DNA of 64,000 bases, taken from the NCBI GenBank assembly GCA_963837105.1, contig CAWIMG010000026.1, positions 264,759-328,758 on the forward strand, read 5' to 3'. Below, piece after piece: positions 61,607 through 64,000 of the stretch. Under the pieces are notes generated by a model. It was not told where the DNA came from and made no database searches. It saw only the letters and a program-made list of their open reading frames with translations. The DNA comes from UBA9676 sp963837105. GTDB taxonomy: Bacteria; Actinomycetota; Actinomycetes; Streptosporangiales; Streptosporangiaceae. Position 1 is the stretch's first letter. Each line of letters begins with the position of its first letter. The position numbers and the translations under genes were made by a program.

Positions 61607-63481
61607 CTATCCCGCGATGGCCGGGTTGTTTTCGGGCTCGGATTCGATGAGCAGCGAGAGGGCCTCGATCAAGGCCAGGTGGGTGAAGGCCTGGGGGAAG
61701 TTCCCGAGGTGCTGGCCGGTGGTGGTGTCGATTTCCTCGGCGTAGAGCAATAGCGGGCTGGCGAACGAGAGCAGCTTCTGGCACAGGGCATGGGCGCGTG
61801 CGGTTTCGCCGATCATGGCCAGCGCGCTGACCAGCCAGAACGAGCAGATGGTGAAGGTGCCCTCCTCGCCGGAGAAGCCGGTGTCCGTTCCTTCCACCCG
61901 GTAGCGCAGGACCAGGCCGTCTTTGGTCAGCTCGTCGGCGATGGCGAGCACCGTCGCCTTGACGCGGTCGTCGCCGGGGGGCAGGAATCCCATGATGGGC
62001 AGCAGCAGCAGCGAGGCGTCGAGGTCGTCGGTCTTGTAGTGCTGGCGGAAGACGCCCCGGGCGGACACGCCCTTGGCCAGCACCTCGGCCTTGATCTTGT
62101 CCGCTCCCGCCCGCCACCGCTTGGCGCGTTCCTCATCGCCGCGTTCCTCGGCGAGATCGGCGCCGCGGGCCGCCGCCACCCAGCACATCACCTTGGACGC
62201 GGTGAAGTGCTTGGGTTCGCCGCGGACCTCCCAGATCCCCTGATCGGGCTCGCGCCAGTGCTCAAGGGCGGCGTCCACGAACCCGGCCAGCCCCTCCCAC
62301 ACCGGCATCACGATCTGGCCCGCTGCCCGGCGGAACTGGACGTCCAGGGCGTCCAGAATCATCCCCCACACGTCATGCTGCTGCTGATTCCAGGCACCGT
62401 TGCCGACCCGCACGGGGCGCGCCCCCCGGTACCCCGACAGGTGATCCAGGGTCTTCTCGGTCAGATCACGTTCCCCGCCGATGCCGTACATGATCTGCAA
62501 CTCAAGCTTCCGGTTGAGGTCACCGCCGCTGACAGCATCGATGATGAAACCGAAATACTCGATCGCCTCCCAGTCAAACCCCAGCCGGTACAGCGACCTG
62601 AGCATGAACGAGGAGTCCCGGATCCAGGTGAACCGGTAGTCCCAGTTGCGTGCCCCGCCGGGCGTCTCCGGCAGCGAGGTCGTCGCCGCCGCCATGATGG
62701 CGCCCGTGGGGGCGTAGCTGAGCGCCTTGAGGGTAAGCGCGCTGCGGTCGATGTAGGGCTTCCACGGATGGTCAGCGATCTTGGCTGTGCTCAGCCAGTC
62801 GCGCCAGAAGTCCACCGTGGCGTTCAGCGCGGTGAAAGCCTCCTCCTGGCTGGCCGGGACCTTCGTATCCCCCCAGGACAAGACCACAAACGCCGACTGG
62901 CCCTGGGTGAGCGTGGTCCGGCCGTAACAGCGGGCACCCAGCACACCGAGCCGGATGCTGCCCGCCAGCTCCAGCCGCACATCCCCCTCGGCCGGGGCGA
63001 CCGTCATGGCGTCGTACCCGTCGCCCTTATAGCTCCAGATGCCGCCAGTGGTCCCGTAATTGAACAGCGGGGCACAGTTCACCATCGCCTCAACCCGGCC
63101 GCTGATGCACGTCGCGATCCGCACCAGGGCACCCACAGCCCCGAAATCAGAAGGAGCCCGGCGGTAATCCGCCCGCCGCCCCTCCACCTCGGCAGGGCCG
63201 ACGACCAGCAGGTCATGGACCGTCATCCAGCCCGTCGGCGTCTGCCACGTCGTTTCCAGCACCATCGTCCCCGGCACATATCGCCGGTGCTGCGGGACAT
63301 GGGCGTTGCTCGGGCCAAACCTGAACAAGCCAGCGGCCCGGTCCAGCAGCGCCGCGAACACACTCGGCGAATCCGGGCGGGGCAGGCACAGCCACTCAAC
63401 CGACCCATCCGGTGCGACCAGGCAGCTCTGCTCACAATTCGACAGCAGCCCATACTCGGCAATAGGCGGAAACGTGTTCAT
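61607..63481 (-). CDS. GH15 family glycoside hydrolase (trehalase/glucoamylase-like)
   Basis: This 624-residue protein has the GH15 N-terminal sandwich (FPPIAEYGLLSNCEQSCLVA, SVEWLCLPRPDSPSVFAALL) and the alpha/alpha barrel. ARNWDYRFTWIRDSSFMLRS, NGAWNQQQHDVWGMILDALD and the C-terminal general-base Glu region EEIDTTTGQHLGNFPQAFTH are present. Actinobacterial relatives are trehalases that need phosphate. Length fits. I set the ATG at 63481, since upstream codons do not look like protein. Confidence 0.9.
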   Translation of the reverse strand: MNTFPPIAEYGLLSNCEQSCLVAPDGSVEWLCLPRPDSPSVFAALLDRAAGLFRFGPSNAHVPQHRRYVPGTMVLETTWQTPTGWMTVHDLLVVGPAEVEGRRADYRRAPSDFGAVGALVRIATCISGRVEAMVNCAPLFNYGTTGGIWSYKGDGYDAMTVAPAEGDVRLELAGSIRLGVLGARCYGRTTLTQGQSAFVVLSWGDTKVPASQEEAFTALNATVDFWRDWLSTAKIADHPWKPYIDRSALTLKALSYAPTGAIMAAATTSLPETPGGARNWDYRFTWIRDSSFMLRSLYRLGFDWEAIEYFGFIIDAVSGGDLNRKLELQIMYGIGGERDLTEKTLDHLSGYRGARPVRVGNGAWNQQQHDVWGMILDALDVQFRRAAGQIVMPVWEGLAGFVDAALEHWREPDQGIWEVRGEPKHFTASKVMCWVAAARGADLAEERGDEERAKRWRAGADKIKAEVLAKGVSARGVFRQHYKTDDLDASLLLLPIMGFLPPGDDRVKATVLAIADELTKDGLVLRYRVEGTDTGFSGEEGTFTICSFWLVSALAMIGETARAHALCQKLLSFASPLLLYAEEIDTTTGQHLGNFPQAFTHLALIEALSLLIESEPENNPAIAG

Positions 63482-64000
63482 CGGTGCCAACCCCCAGGCC
63501 AAGACCGGACACTCGGCGAGTCGTGACGATGAAACCGTAACCACCTGGTCGCGCCAGGTCGTCACCCAACAAGGGTGAACCCGGCCCAGGCCACCGGGCG
63601 CGGCGCACAGCATGACGCCGCCGAGCCGGACAGTCGCGCCGGATGTTCCGGCCACGAGGATCAGCGGCACTTCGCTGTCGTGCGGCCAAGTCATGCCCCG
63701 GGCGTTCACCCTTCTGCCCGGCTCAGATGCCTGCGTCGTGCGCGCCAGGTTTGGCGGCCGGGAGGGCGAGGTATCCCCAAGCACGTGGCCGGTCTCGGCC
63801 ATTCCTGAAGGTCTTATCTGGCGCCGTTTGACGGAGCCGCCGGGCTGAATGCCCACTGATGGCGGCGGCAATCTGATCACCCTGGCGGGCAGGGACGGCG
63901 CGATCTGAAACAAGCTGACCGGCCGCGCAGTCTGAGCATGGTCGGGTCCGGTGTCCGCTACATTCCTGGGCACCCTTCATCGCTGCTACGCGCACCAAGC
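63482..64000. other. Gene-free stretch at the window edge
   Basis: The minus-strand frame of the GH15 gene stays open upstream to 63973, but its text is not protein-like and I see no ribosome binding site. No plus-strand gene is supported. A gene could begin beyond the edge. Confidence 0.4.

Noticed and set aside
61790..63526. Plus-strand frame of 578 codons opposite the GH15 gene
   Set aside because: Arg/Gly/Gln-rich antisense text, while the minus strand has GH15 motifs.
1..64000. CRISPR arrays, transposases or integrases
   Set aside because: I saw no regularly spaced repeats and no recombinase motifs on either strand.

Overview
This is a very GC-rich window with actinomycete character throughout: frequent GTG starts, tightly packed genes, and typical Actinomycetota families (PadR and IclR regulators, DUF4235, DUF4389, tandem UspA, GH15 trehalase-like enzyme, AtsD-size arylsulfatase). 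I cannot name the genus. No rRNA, complete tRNA, integrase, transposase or CRISPR array is visible.

Layout. 0-16.3 kb holds miscellaneous metabolism: a CaiB-type CoA-transferase with an ornithine cyclodeaminase homologue, an aldo/keto reductase, a large double-propeller lipoprotein, a glycosyltransferase, a RidA protein, VOC proteins, a hydrolase, a lipase and a phytoene-desaturase-like oxidoreductase. Gene relics (ABC permease, YCII, APC permease) lie between them. 16.3-18.2 kb has a perfect terminator, a gene-free stretch with five helically phased DnaA-box-like nonamers, and a beta-lactamase-fold pseudogene. 19.2-40.4 kb is one intact block for N-methylated amine or amino acid catabolism. 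40.4-47.9 kb has a P450, a fused UspA protein, an amidotransferase and small membrane families. 48-57 kb is heavily decayed: broken ABC, DUF1254, carbamate kinase, APC and MFS genes, an intact antitoxin/Doc pair, and a 3' fragment of tRNA-Val that looks like an old attachment site. 57-64 kb is intact again, with a diacylglycerol-kinase-like protein, a SHOCT membrane protein, an arylsulfatase and a GH15 enzyme.

The main system is the 19.2-40.4 kb block. On the plus strand lie a GMAS/GlnT-type glutamine synthetase homologue, three genes like the split glutamate synthase MgsABC/GlxBCD, and an unknown co-translated 158-residue protein. Divergent from them are an XRE-cupin regulator and an overlapping soxB-soxD-soxA-soxG-fhs operon. 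The SoxBDAG order is also the order of N-methylglutamate dehydrogenase MgdABCD. Together these genes can encode the whole N-methylglutamate route: methylamine to gamma-glutamylmethylamide, to N-methylglutamate, to glutamate plus methylene-THF, with fhs joining the C1 pool to formate. Nearby are an APC permease, a SoxB-like amine oxidase, an IclR regulator with three similar operators, a flavin reductase, an acyl-CoA-dehydrogenase-fold protein without the usual catalytic glutamates, and a DUF1989-DUF1989-GcvT fusion. These may handle upstream demethylation of a larger substrate. A 21-bp motif shared by the permease and dehydrogenase-fold genes, plus the operators, ties the block together. The block is fully open-reading while both flanks are full of dead genes, which suggests it is under selection.
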